Shown here: positions 17,796-25,137 of the stretch, one piece after another | Numbering within the stretch: the first letter of the stretch is position 1 | Layout of the letters: every line of letters starts with the position of its first letter | Assembly: GCA_040219275.1 (NCBI GenBank) | Contig: JAVJSU010000039.1 | Location: 186,001 to 250,000, forward strand | Origin: JAVJSU01 sp040219275 | GTDB lineage: Bacteria; Chloroflexota; Anaerolineae; Aggregatilineales; Phototrophicaceae | Length of the DNA stretch: 64,000 nt | Reading direction: 5' to 3' | Program-made: the position numbers and the translations under genes | The notes under the pieces: model-generated | What the model was told of the DNA's origin: nothing | Seen by the model: only the letters and a program-made list of their open reading frames with translations | Databases searched by the model: none

Positions 17796-18917
17796 TTGCG
17801 TAAAGTATTTTCACTACTCATCACATTATTCTTACTGTCCATCGGTTTCGCCCCTGTAGGCGCGCAAGATGGTGCCGATATTGTCGTTTTACTTCCCGAT
17901 AGCGCATCTTCAGCCCGCTGGGAAAATGATGATCGCCGTTTCTTTGAAGCCGCTTTTGAAGAAGCCGGTGTCTCCTACTCCATCGTCAATGCTGAAGGCG
18001 ATGCACAGGTTCAATTCACACAAGCAGAACAAGCCATCACCAACGGCGCTCAAGTGCTGTTGATGGTCAACCTCGACAGCGGTTCCGGCGCGGCAATCAT
18101 CGGCTTAGCCCGTGATTCCGGCGTTGCAGTCATCGACTACGATCGTCTAACAATCGAAGGCGACGGCGCAGATTTCTACGTCAGCTTCGATAATGAAGCC
18201 GTTGGTATGCTTCAGGGTGAAGGTCTTGTTGCCGCTGTAGAAGCCGCACAAGAAGCTGGCACAATTGGTGAAGTTCCTCAGATCGCAGTCCTTAACGGCT
18301 CCCCGACTGACAACAACGCCACCCTGTTCCGTAATGGTTACTTCAGCGTCATCGGCGAACTGTTCGATAGCGGTGAATGGGAATTGGTTGCAGAACAATC
18401 TGTACCGGATTGGGACAACCAGCAAGCCCTCGTTATCTTTGAACAAATGCAGATCGACAACGAAAACATCGATGCCGCAATCGCCGCCAATGATGGTTTG
18501 GCACAGGCAGTCATTTCCGCCCGTCAGAACGCCGGTCTGGATTTCATCCCCGTCACCGGTCAGGATGCAACCGTTGGTGGTATCCAGAACGTTCTCGCCG
18601 GTCGCCAGAGCATGACCGTCTATAAAGCGATCAAGGCAGAAGCTGAAGCCGCCGCCGCACTCGCCATTGCAATCCTCAATGGTGAAGACACCAGCGAAAT
18701 GGCTTCCGGTGTCACCAATAATGGCACCAATGATATTCCGTCCGTCCTGCTCGTTCCTGTTTCCGTGACTGCTGAAAATGTCGCCGAAACCGTGATCGAA
18801 GATGGTTTCCGTACATGGGAAGAAATTTGCGTAGACGACTTCGCAGAATTCTGCCCTGAAGAAGCCTTCATGGAAATGGACATGGAAATGGAAGAAACCC
18901 CCGAAGCCGACGACTAA
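17796..18917 (+). CDS. Sugar ABC transporter substrate-binding protein, XylF/RbsB type
   Basis: This 373-residue periplasmic-binding-protein-like receptor belongs to the family that binds pentoses and related sugars. It has a signal peptide (residues 1-23) predicted to be cut before QDGAD and no lipobox cysteine. The two-lobed core includes ADIVVLLPDS at the start and the TGQDATVGGIQ block typical of XylF. The last 25 residues are a very acidic Met-Glu-rich tail (repeated MEME), which is unusual. The TTG start at 17796 follows a GGAGGA site. It heads a three-gene operon and is followed by an intrinsic terminator. Xylose is only one possible ligand. Confidence 0.93.
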   Translation: MRKVFSLLITLFLLSIGFAPVGAQDGADIVVLLPDSASSARWENDDRRFFEAAFEEAGVSYSIVNAEGDAQVQFTQAEQAITNGAQVLLMVNLDSGSGAAIIGLARDSGVAVIDYDRLTIEGDGADFYVSFDNEAVGMLQGEGLVAAVEAAQEAGTIGEVPQIAVLNGSPTDNNATLFRNGYFSVIGELFDSGEWELVAEQSVPDWDNQQALVIFEQMQIDNENIDAAIAANDGLAQAVISARQNAGLDFIPVTGQDATVGGIQNVLAGRQSMTVYKAIKAEAEAAAALAIAILNGEDTSEMASGVTNNGTNDIPSVLLVPVSVTAENVAETVIEDGFRTWEEICVDDFAEFCPEEAFMEMDMEMEETPEADD

Positions 18918-18947
18918 GTCGTTTCATCGGATCAGGTTAAGTTCAAC

Positions 18948-18984
18948 AAAAGTGTGTGGCGGGACGTTCTCGCCACACACTTTT
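18948..18984 (+). terminator. Intra-operon intrinsic terminator after the binding-protein gene
   Basis: A perfect 14-bp stem (AAAAGTGTGTGGCG at 18948-18961 with its complement at 18971-18984) encloses a 9-nt loop and ends in TTTT. It lies 30 bases after the binding-protein stop and before the ATPase gene, so partial termination is expected. Confidence 0.85.
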
Positions 18985-19061
18985 CTAAAAATATCCCATG
19001 CTCAAAATTACACAAATTTGTACTGTATTTAAAGTTATAACTTTGGAAAGGTATATCTGTT

Positions 19062-19832
19062 TTGTCAAATGAAGCACTACTTCAATTACAAGGTGTTTCT
19101 AAGCGTTTCGGCGCGGTGCAAGCCTTATACAACGTAGATTTCGAAGTCAAAAATGGGGAGGTAATGGCACTTGTCGGCGATAACGGTGCCGGTAAATCCA
19201 CCCTGATTAAAGGCATCGCAGGTATTTATCCCTTTGACACCGGTTCAGCCTATTTTGATGGTAAACAGGTTCATATCCAGAAACCGAGAGATAGCGCTAC
19301 GCTCGGCATCGAAGTGGTGTATCAGGATTTGGCACTGGCGGATAATCTGGATGTTGTGGCGAATATGTTTCTCGGACGGGAACGCGTGCTAAACGGCTTC
19401 CGGCTTGACGAAACAGGTATGGAAAAAGCCGCCGTTGAAACCCTTACGTCACTTTCCGTAAGCACCCTGCGCACAGTCAGACAACCTGTCGCCACCCTTT
19501 CCGGTGGTCAACGGCAAGCCATCGCTGTTGCAAAAGCGGTCATGTGGAATTCCAAGCTGGTGATTCTGGATGAACCCACCGCCGCGCTTGGTGTTGCCCA
19601 GACGCGTCAGGTGCTGGACCTTGTGCGTCGTCTGGCAGATAAAGGGCTGGCAGTTATCCTGATTTCGCACAACTTACACGATGTATTTGAAGTTGCGGAT
19701 CGTATCACCGTGTTGCGATTAGGACAAAACGTGGGCATTTTTGAAACGACAGGCACCACACAAACAGATATTGTTCATGCAATTACAGCCGGTCAATTAG
19801 AAACCGTACCGGGAATGGCTGACGAAAAATGA
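19062..19832 (+). CDS. Sugar ABC transporter ATP-binding protein
   Basis: This 256-residue ATPase drives the XylF/H-type importer. It has Walker A GDNGAGKST, the ABC signature LSGGQRQ, Walker B LVILDEPTAALG and the switch histidine in LISHN. It carries one nucleotide-binding domain, whereas XylG, RbsA and AraG of enteric bacteria carry two, so it presumably acts as a homodimer. The start is a TTG at 19062 with GGAAAGG upstream. Its stop overlaps the permease start by 4 bases (ATGA), so translation is coupled. Confidence 0.94.
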   Translation: MSNEALLQLQGVSKRFGAVQALYNVDFEVKNGEVMALVGDNGAGKSTLIKGIAGIYPFDTGSAYFDGKQVHIQKPRDSATLGIEVVYQDLALADNLDVVANMFLGRERVLNGFRLDETGMEKAAVETLTSLSVSTLRTVRQPVATLSGGQRQAIAVAKAVMWNSKLVILDEPTAALGVAQTRQVLDLVRRLADKGLAVILISHNLHDVFEVADRITVLRLGQNVGIFETTGTTQTDIVHAITAGQLETVPGMADEK

Positions 19833-21067
19833 GTACTCCACAGAAATCATCAAACGTAGAAAACGCCCTTCTCGCTGGTCAGGAACAGCAATCGGTCAAC
19901 GATTACATCAGCGATTATTTCCGTAAAGTCCGCTCAGGTAATCTTGGATCACTCCCAATTGTCTTTGGCTTAATTTTTATCGCAATTATTTTCCAATCCC
20001 AAAATAGCAATTTTCTCACCCCCCGTAACATGGTCGGGTTAATTCAACAGATGGCTCCCTATGCCGCGATTGGCTATGGTATCGTGTTCGTCCTGTTGTT
20101 AGGTGAAATCGACCTCTCTGTGGGCTATGTGAGTGCTGTCGGCGGCATTGCGATGGTTTTACTGATCCGTGACTCAGATATGGTCTGGTATCTCGCCATT
20201 TTCGGCGCATTGTGTGCCACCACGATTATTGGTCTGTTTCAGGGTTTCTTGATTACGTTCTTTCAAGTCCCGTCACTCGTCGTTACGCTCGCGGGCTTTC
20301 TTGTGTGGAGTGGCGCGGTCCTCATTATGATCGGTGGCGCAGGGACGGTCATCGTGCAAGATCGCACAGTTCTAGATATTGCTAGCGCTTTCTTGCCTGA
20401 AATTTGGGGTTGGATTCTGGGAGTGGGTTTCGTCGCCCTATATGCCGCCGGGCAATATCGGCAAATGATCGTCCGTACTGCACAGGGCTTACCCGCCAAA
20501 CCCATGCCCATCTTCATCGGGCAAACAGCACTTTTGTTAGGGATTATCGTCGCAGTTGTACTCATCGCCAATCAAGATCGTGGTGTGCCGTTCGTCGGCG
20601 TGCTCCTATTGGTCATGATGGCAATTCTCACCTACATTGCGGAAAACACGCGTTTCGGGCGCTATGTTTACGCCGTCGGTGGTAACGAAGAAGCCGCCCG
20701 TCGTGCGGGTATTCGCGTCAATCAGATCAAAATTATCGTCTTTGGCATCGCAGGCTTAATGGCAGGCGTGGGTGGTATTATCCTCGCCTCTCGTTTGCGC
20801 TCTGTTGCCACAGGCGCGGGTGGCGGTAATTTGCTCCTGAACGTCATCGCGGCGGCGGTCATCGGTGGAACGAGCCTTTTCGGGGGCGCGGGTAAAGTCT
20901 CTAGCGCGATTTTGGGGGCACTCGTGATCGCTGGTATCGAAAATGGCATGGGTTTGCTCAATCTGTCATCCGGCGAGAAATTTATTATCACCGGTATCGT
21001 ACTTTTGATCGCGGTGGTGGTGGATTCCTTCTCACGCCGTAGCCAGAAACGTTCCGGTCTGGCATAA
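19829..21067 (+). CDS. Sugar ABC transporter permease, XylH type
   Basis: This 412-residue membrane protein belongs to the branched-chain/ribose permease superfamily. It has about ten hydrophobic helices. Landmarks are the early GEIDLSVG motif, the GGNEEAARRAGI cytoplasmic loop that contacts the ATPase, and the IGGTSLFGGAG block near the end. The N-terminal 45 residues are polar and probably cytoplasmic. It is the last gene of the operon and is followed by a strong terminator. Confidence 0.94.
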   Translation: MSTPQKSSNVENALLAGQEQQSVNDYISDYFRKVRSGNLGSLPIVFGLIFIAIIFQSQNSNFLTPRNMVGLIQQMAPYAAIGYGIVFVLLLGEIDLSVGYVSAVGGIAMVLLIRDSDMVWYLAIFGALCATTIIGLFQGFLITFFQVPSLVVTLAGFLVWSGAVLIMIGGAGTVIVQDRTVLDIASAFLPEIWGWILGVGFVALYAAGQYRQMIVRTAQGLPAKPMPIFIGQTALLLGIIVAVVLIANQDRGVPFVGVLLLVMMAILTYIAENTRFGRYVYAVGGNEEAARRAGIRVNQIKIIVFGIAGLMAGVGGIILASRLRSVATGAGGGNLLLNVIAAAVIGGTSLFGGAGKVSSAILGALVIAGIENGMGLLNLSSGEKFIITGIVLLIAVVVDSFSRRSQKRSGLA

Positions 21068-21099
21068 GTTTACCAATCTAAAATCTTATGAATACACTG

Positions 21100-21129
21100 A
21101 AGGACAGGCAATTGACCTGTCCTTTTTTT
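21100..21129 (+). terminator. Intrinsic terminator of the XylFGH-like operon
   Basis: A 9-bp stem, AAGGACAGG (21100-21108) and CCTGTCCTT (21116-21124), has a 7-nt loop. It runs into seven T residues at 21123-21129 and lies 33 bases after the permease stop. Confidence 0.9.
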
Positions 21130-21146
21130 ATGTGGCGGTCTTGTTC

Positions 21147-22349
21147 TTAAACCGGAATAATCAGGCTTTCCAGATCACGCGGATAATAGGTCATCATCTC
21201 ACTCCCATCTTCGGTGATGGCGACGGTATCCGAATGACGGAATCCACCGACACCTGCCTCATATAAACCCGGCTCAATCGTAAACACCATCCCCGGTTGC
21301 ATCAGGGTGTCATCACCAATGTCGAGAAACGGTCCTTCGTGATACCGGATACCGATAGCGTGACCGACATGATGCTTCCAATTATCCATCAGATCATGTT
21401 TCTCATAATAAGCACGCACAGTTCTATCCACGTCGCTACATTTGCGTCCGGGTTCAAGTGTCTCAATGGCGAGGTCTTGCAACGCCACCATATGATCGAA
21501 CAGTCGTTTTTGTTCGTCATTCGGCGCACCAATGAACATACTGCGCTCTAATTCGCTCACGTAGCCCCACACCGCCGCCCCTGCCCCGGTGACGAGTGTA
21601 TCTCCGGCTTGAAACACGATGTTATTGCCAAGCGCATGGGGAATTGCCGCATTACGCCCGATCTGACCGCGATAGCCCGCCGACGCGCCACTATAATATT
21701 GCGATTGTGCGCGATAAACGGGTCCGATGGCATCCATCATGGTGCGCGTAGCTTCGTCGCTTGCCCGCTGGGAAACTTCGGTTTCGGTCACACCGACTTT
21801 CGTATAACGTTGCAGGAGCATATGCGCCAGATTGCCCCATACGCAACTTTCACGGATGAGGTTCAACTCCGCCGCAGATTTAATCATCATCTGATCTTCT
21901 ACAAATGCCCGCACGTTGCTGACTGTTGCGCCCATCAATTCAGAAAGCGCCGCACCACGATAACCAAACACCCACGGATAGCCGTCGTTATCAGCGAGGA
22001 TGTTGCCCGTAATGCCCATATCTTTGAGCATATTTGCCATGCCGTGCATCGGATGCGGGTTGTGCGGATACTCGATGTAATAGTCAACGCGCTCGATGAC
22101 AGACATAGATTGTGCGTGTTCGTACTCAAGGCGTGGCACATACATGCCACATTCACCTTTGCCGTTCATCACAAATGCCATCGGGCGTTCTGTCGGGATA
22201 AACGAAAAGCCAGAATAATACAGCACATAATCAGGGTCAAAGAGCACCGCCCCGCTAAAGCCTTCTCGCTGTACGTATTCCAGCAGAATTTCACAGCGTT
22301 GGCGATGTTCCGCATCAGAAATTTTCAAAGCATAATTGTGTACAGGCAT
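21147..22349 (-). CDS. M24-family (pita-bread fold) protein with most metal ligands lost
   Basis: This 400-residue protein has the two-domain architecture of prolidase and creatinase: a creatinase-like N-terminal domain (residues 1-150) and a C-terminal pita-bread domain. In active dimetal M24 peptidases the ligands are D, D, H, E, E. Here the first Asp is replaced by Gly (G255 in TLVTGAGAAV), the second by Glu (E266 in GYVSELERS) and the last Glu by Ser (S373 in GGFRHSD). H330 and E359 remain. It therefore is probably not a standard Xaa-Pro peptidase and may be a metal-free hydrolase like creatinase. It has its own promoter and stands alone. Confidence 0.85.
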   Translation of the reverse strand: MPVHNYALKISDAEHRQRCEILLEYVQREGFSGAVLFDPDYVLYYSGFSFIPTERPMAFVMNGKGECGMYVPRLEYEHAQSMSVIERVDYYIEYPHNPHPMHGMANMLKDMGITGNILADNDGYPWVFGYRGAALSELMGATVSNVRAFVEDQMMIKSAAELNLIRESCVWGNLAHMLLQRYTKVGVTETEVSQRASDEATRTMMDAIGPVYRAQSQYYSGASAGYRGQIGRNAAIPHALGNNIVFQAGDTLVTGAGAAVWGYVSELERSMFIGAPNDEQKRLFDHMVALQDLAIETLEPGRKCSDVDRTVRAYYEKHDLMDNWKHHVGHAIGIRYHEGPFLDIGDDTLMQPGMVFTIEPGLYEAGVGGFRHSDTVAITEDGSEMMTYYPRDLESLIIPV

Positions 22350-22388
22350 CGGAATTCCCCTAAATTTTCTGGTTATCTATGTCCCCAT

Positions 22389-22417
22389 ACTATAGAATGC
22401 GCTAGGGCAACTTCCAA
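22389..22417 (-). promoter_or_regulatory. Sigma-70-like promoter for the M24-family gene
   Basis: On the reverse strand TTGGAA (22417-22412) and TATAGT (22394-22389) are separated by 17 bases. They lie about 40 bases upstream of the ATG at 22349. Confidence 0.55.
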
Positions 22418-22454
22418 CAAAATGGACTTAAGAGGTAAGAAATCCAACCTGTAA

Positions 22455-22483
22455 TTGCTCTTTAGGATGTGAAACAATATAGC
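22455..22483 (+). promoter_or_regulatory. Sigma-70-like promoter for the FrnE-like selenoprotein gene
   Basis: TTGCTC (22455-22460) and TATAGC (22478-22483) are 17 bases apart, followed by a GAGGAG ribosome site at 22499-22504 and ATG at 22510. Confidence 0.5.
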
Positions 22484-22509
22484 CATAATCAATTGACTGA
22501 GGAGCAAAC

Positions 22510-23121
22510 ATGACCGTACAAATCGACGTATGGTCGGATTTCGTCTGACCGTGGTGCTATCTTGTCGGCTCCAGTTTGGAGCGACTCAAGCAGACCCACG
22601 ATGTCAACATTATCTGGCATTCGTTTGAATTACGTCCGCAAGGTGCGCCACCGATTTCGCCGGAATATCGCGCACGGATTGAGGCAATGCGCCCACAATT
22701 TCGCAAGACGGCAAAAGAACGTTACGATGTGGACATTAATTCCGGTCCCTTCGGCATTGATAGCCGTCCATCATTAATCGGCGAAAAATATGCGGAAGCA
22801 CAGGGCGAAGCGATTGGCAAAGCCTATCATGATGGCGTTGCTCATGCCTATTGGATCGACGCGAAAGACATTAGTGATCTTGATGTGCTGAAAACCATCG
22901 CAGAAACTTCCGGTATGGATGGCGATGCCTTTATTCAGGCACTCACGGATCCACAATATGAGCAAGAAGTGGATAACGATGTCAATTTAGCCCATCAATA
23001 CGGCTTAAGCGGCGTTCCGGCGTTGATCTTCGGCAACAAATATCTGGTTTCCGGCGCACAACCGCTGGAAACGTTGCAACAGGTGGTGGAAAAAGTTCAG
23101 GAAGAAAACGCCACCCTATGA
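22510..23121 (+). CDS. FrnE/DsbA-family thiol oxidoreductase, predicted selenoprotein (UGA at 22546)
   Basis: This 203-residue thioredoxin-fold protein probably catalyses thiol-disulfide exchange in the cytoplasm. The ATG at 22510 has GAGGAG five bases upstream. Codon 13 is TGA, and the local protein reads DFV-(TGA)-PWCYL, where relatives have CPWC. The TGA therefore replaces the first catalytic Cys and is read as selenocysteine. Good family similarity continues in frame after it, including the cis-proline loop SGVPALIFGNKY. A SECIS-like hairpin lies 25 nt after the TGA. An ordinary gene caller would start at 22576 and miss the active site. The next two genes are a flavin reductase and a MOSC protein. 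Confidence 0.88.
22564..22585 (+). promoter_or_regulatory. Bacterial SECIS element (first selenoprotein)
   Basis: GCTCCA (22568-22573) pairs with TGGAGC (22577-22582) around a GTT loop. It is extended by GTC and GAC with one bulged G at 22567. The loop begins 25 nt after the TGA at 22546-22548 and has G in its first position. Both fit the general rule for bacterial SECIS hairpins inside the coding region. Confidence 0.75.
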
Positions 23122-23140
23122 TACACTCAGGCAAACTTTT

Positions 23141-23164
23141 CGGGATGGTTAACGAGCCATCCCG
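23141..23164. other. Short hairpin between the FrnE-like and flavin reductase genes
   Basis: CGGGATGG (23141-23148) and CCATCCCG (23157-23164) form an 8-bp stem with an 8-nt loop. No T tract follows on either strand, so I do not call it an intrinsic terminator. It may stabilise a processed transcript end. Confidence 0.45.
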
Positions 23165-23194
23165 TCAACACAACCACGGGACTTAGATCACCTT

Positions 23195-23689
23195 ATGGAT
23201 GACAACACCTTTAAAGAAGCCCTACGTCAATGGGTCGCCGGCGTAACCATCGTCACCACCAGAGTGGGCGATCAAATTCAGGGGATGACCGCCAGCAGTT
23301 TTACGAGTGTGAGCATCAACCCGCATCTGATTTTGATTGCCGTTGACGATAAAACACGCTCTCAACCGCTGATTAGCGAAAGTGGCATATTTGCCGCAAA
23401 TATCTTGCATACCGGGCAGATCGAATGGGCAAAACGTTTCGCCGGTATGTATCCAGAAATTACGGATCGCTTCTTCGATATTGACTATACAACCGCAACA
23501 ACCGGCGCACCGATTTTACCCGGCGTGATCGGATGGGTGGACTGTAAAGTTTACGGCGAACATAAAGCGGGCGATCATACCATTTTTGTGGGCGAAGTCA
23601 TTGATGCACAAGGTTCAGGTGGCGAACCGCCCCTACTCTACTATAGCCGTCAGTGGGGTCATTTTAGCGCCGTGCCGGAGGAAAATTAA
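23195..23689 (+). CDS. Flavin reductase-like protein
   Basis: This 164-residue protein belongs to the FMN-binding split-barrel flavin reductase family, which reduces free flavin with NAD(P)H for a partner oxygenase. The N-terminal VTIVTTRVGDQIQGMTASSFTS block binds FMN, and the C-terminal LLYYSRQWG block is characteristic. No partner oxygenase is nearby. The stop and the following start share one base (TAATG), so it is translationally coupled to the MOSC gene. The ATG at 23195 is the first start after the upstream hairpin. Confidence 0.92.
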   Translation: MDDNTFKEALRQWVAGVTIVTTRVGDQIQGMTASSFTSVSINPHLILIAVDDKTRSQPLISESGIFAANILHTGQIEWAKRFAGMYPEITDRFFDIDYTTATTGAPILPGVIGWVDCKVYGEHKAGDHTIFVGEVIDAQGSGGEPPLLYYSRQWGHFSAVPEEN

Positions 23690-24279
23690 TGCGTTTATTA
23701 GGGACAATCAAACGAGTTCAAATTCAACGCGATCCTCTTAAAGAAGGTGTCGCCCCAAATCGGGTTTATAGCACCGACCCGCTGATGGTCGTTGACGCTC
23801 TGAAAATTACGCCACGTGGCATCTTCGGGCAAATGATGGACGGCGGCGAGATTATCGACGTGCATCATTTGGATCATCCGCGCTCCCGTAATCGTGAGAA
23901 TGAAAACGGTATTTCGTTTAACTTCACTTCGCACTATGACCAGATCATCAACAAATTTGGTAAGCACATATCTGTTGGCGATGCCGGAGAAAATATCCTG
24001 ATTGAAGCCACCCGAACCATTGAAGAAAGTGATCTCGGCGTGCGTATTGCCATCAAAAACGCCCGGACTGATGAGTTGCTTTATTTAGATGGAGTCAGAT
24101 TCGCCGTCCCCTGCGTAGAATTTTCCTATTATCTGCTAGATGAACGTGCCAAAGGTGAAATCATCAAAGACACGTTGCAATTTGTGGATCAGGGCACACG
24201 TGGCTTTTATGCGACTTATACCGGAAAACAACTAGACCCTATCATCCATGTTGGTGATAAGGTCTACGCGATTGATTAA
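23689..24279 (+). CDS. MOSC-domain protein
   Basis: This 196-residue protein contains a MOSC domain, the sulfur-carrier fold at the C-terminus of molybdenum cofactor sulfurases. The signature VGDAGENILI lies near residues 93-102, and the expected conserved cysteine is in the AVPCVEFS block. It lacks the N-terminal aminotransferase domain of full sulfurases. It is coupled to the flavin reductase gene. The pairing of a flavin reductase and MOSC protein suggests detoxification of N-hydroxylated compounds or cofactor handling, but this is inference. Confidence 0.88.
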   Translation: MRLLGTIKRVQIQRDPLKEGVAPNRVYSTDPLMVVDALKITPRGIFGQMMDGGEIIDVHHLDHPRSRNRENENGISFNFTSHYDQIINKFGKHISVGDAGENILIEATRTIEESDLGVRIAIKNARTDELLYLDGVRFAVPCVEFSYYLLDERAKGEIIKDTLQFVDQGTRGFYATYTGKQLDPIIHVGDKVYAID

Positions 24280-24293
24280 GGTCAAATTGATCT

Positions 24294-25040
24294 TTATTGC
24301 TCAACTAATGCTTTTGAAGCCGCCATCGCCGCGCCGATGATACCGGCATCATTACGTAACGACGCGGGGACAATCTCCGCGTTTGTTTCCAAATACTGCA
24401 AATATTTATCATGCTTTTTGCTCACACCGCCACCAAGAATGAACAAATCCGGCGAAAACAAGAATTCGAGATATTGCAGATATTCGTTAAGGCGCTTGCT
24501 CCACTTTTTCCATGAGAGTTCCTGCTCCTGCCGGACTCTATCCGAAGCGCGATGTTCGGCATCTTTCCCACGCACCTGCAAATGTCCGAGTTCGGTATTA
24601 AGCATCAATTCGCCGTTTACAAAAATGGCGCTCCCGATTCCCGTCCCTAACGTCAGGATAAACACAAGTCCGTCATGCTCCCTGCCCACGCCAAATTGCA
24701 TTTCCGCGATCCCAGCCGCGTCTGCATCATTCAGCATATGCACCGGATTGCCCGTTTTTCCGTGAAACAAACTATGCGCGTCTGTGCCAATCCACGAGTC
24801 GTCCACATTTGCGGCAGAATAAACCACACCTTTTTTTACGATTGCCGGAAACGTACAGCCCATGGGACCTTTCCATTTAAAATGTTCGGAAATCTCGGCA
24901 ACAACATCCCCCACTGCGTCCGGCGTTGAAGGTTGCGGTGTATCAATGCGATGACGGTCATCGACAAAGACACCTTTTTCTGTATCCACAATGGCACCTT
25001 TAATACCGGAACCACCAATATCTATCCCTAAAATTTCCAT
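24294..25040 (-). CDS. ppgK: Polyphosphate glucokinase (ROK family)
   Basis: This 248-residue kinase phosphorylates glucose using polyphosphate and sometimes ATP. The phosphate-binding motif GIDIGGSGIKGA begins at residue 5, and LGTGIGSA lies in the second domain. The length and the LNDADAAGIAE block match PpgK of actinobacteria and Chloroflexota rather than ATP-only glucokinases. It produces glucose-6-phosphate for Zwf and is therefore linked functionally to the first genes of the window. It converges closely with the MOSC gene (14 bases). Confidence 0.93.
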   Translation of the reverse strand: MEILGIDIGGSGIKGAIVDTEKGVFVDDRHRIDTPQPSTPDAVGDVVAEISEHFKWKGPMGCTFPAIVKKGVVYSAANVDDSWIGTDAHSLFHGKTGNPVHMLNDADAAGIAEMQFGVGREHDGLVFILTLGTGIGSAIFVNGELMLNTELGHLQVRGKDAEHRASDRVRQEQELSWKKWSKRLNEYLQYLEFLFSPDLFILGGGVSKKHDKYLQYLETNAEIVPASLRNDAGIIGAAMAASKALVEQ

Positions 25041-25137
25041 TCTGCACTCCTAACGTGGCAACAAAATCATATTTGCCATTATAAATCATCGGGCGCAACG
25101 AAACACCTGATGCGCCCAATCAACCGATTCAAATTAA

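Noticed and set aside
17531..17842. A reverse open frame in the region before the XylF-like gene
   Set aside because: It overlaps the promoter leader and signal-peptide codons of the real gene, and has no recognisable domain or start site.
21609..22454. A long forward open frame opposite the M24-family gene
   Set aside because: It has no ribosome site, matches no known family and mirrors codons of the clear reverse-strand gene.
22510..23121. The in-frame TGA as a pseudogene or simple start misplacement
   Set aside because: The TGA lies exactly on the catalytic Cys codon, the ATG has a strong ribosome site, similarity continues on both sides and a SECIS-like hairpin follows. A second gene shows the same pattern.
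23141..23164. Hairpin after the FrnE-like gene as an intrinsic terminator
   Set aside because: The stem is good but no T tract follows on either strand, so it is listed only as a hairpin.
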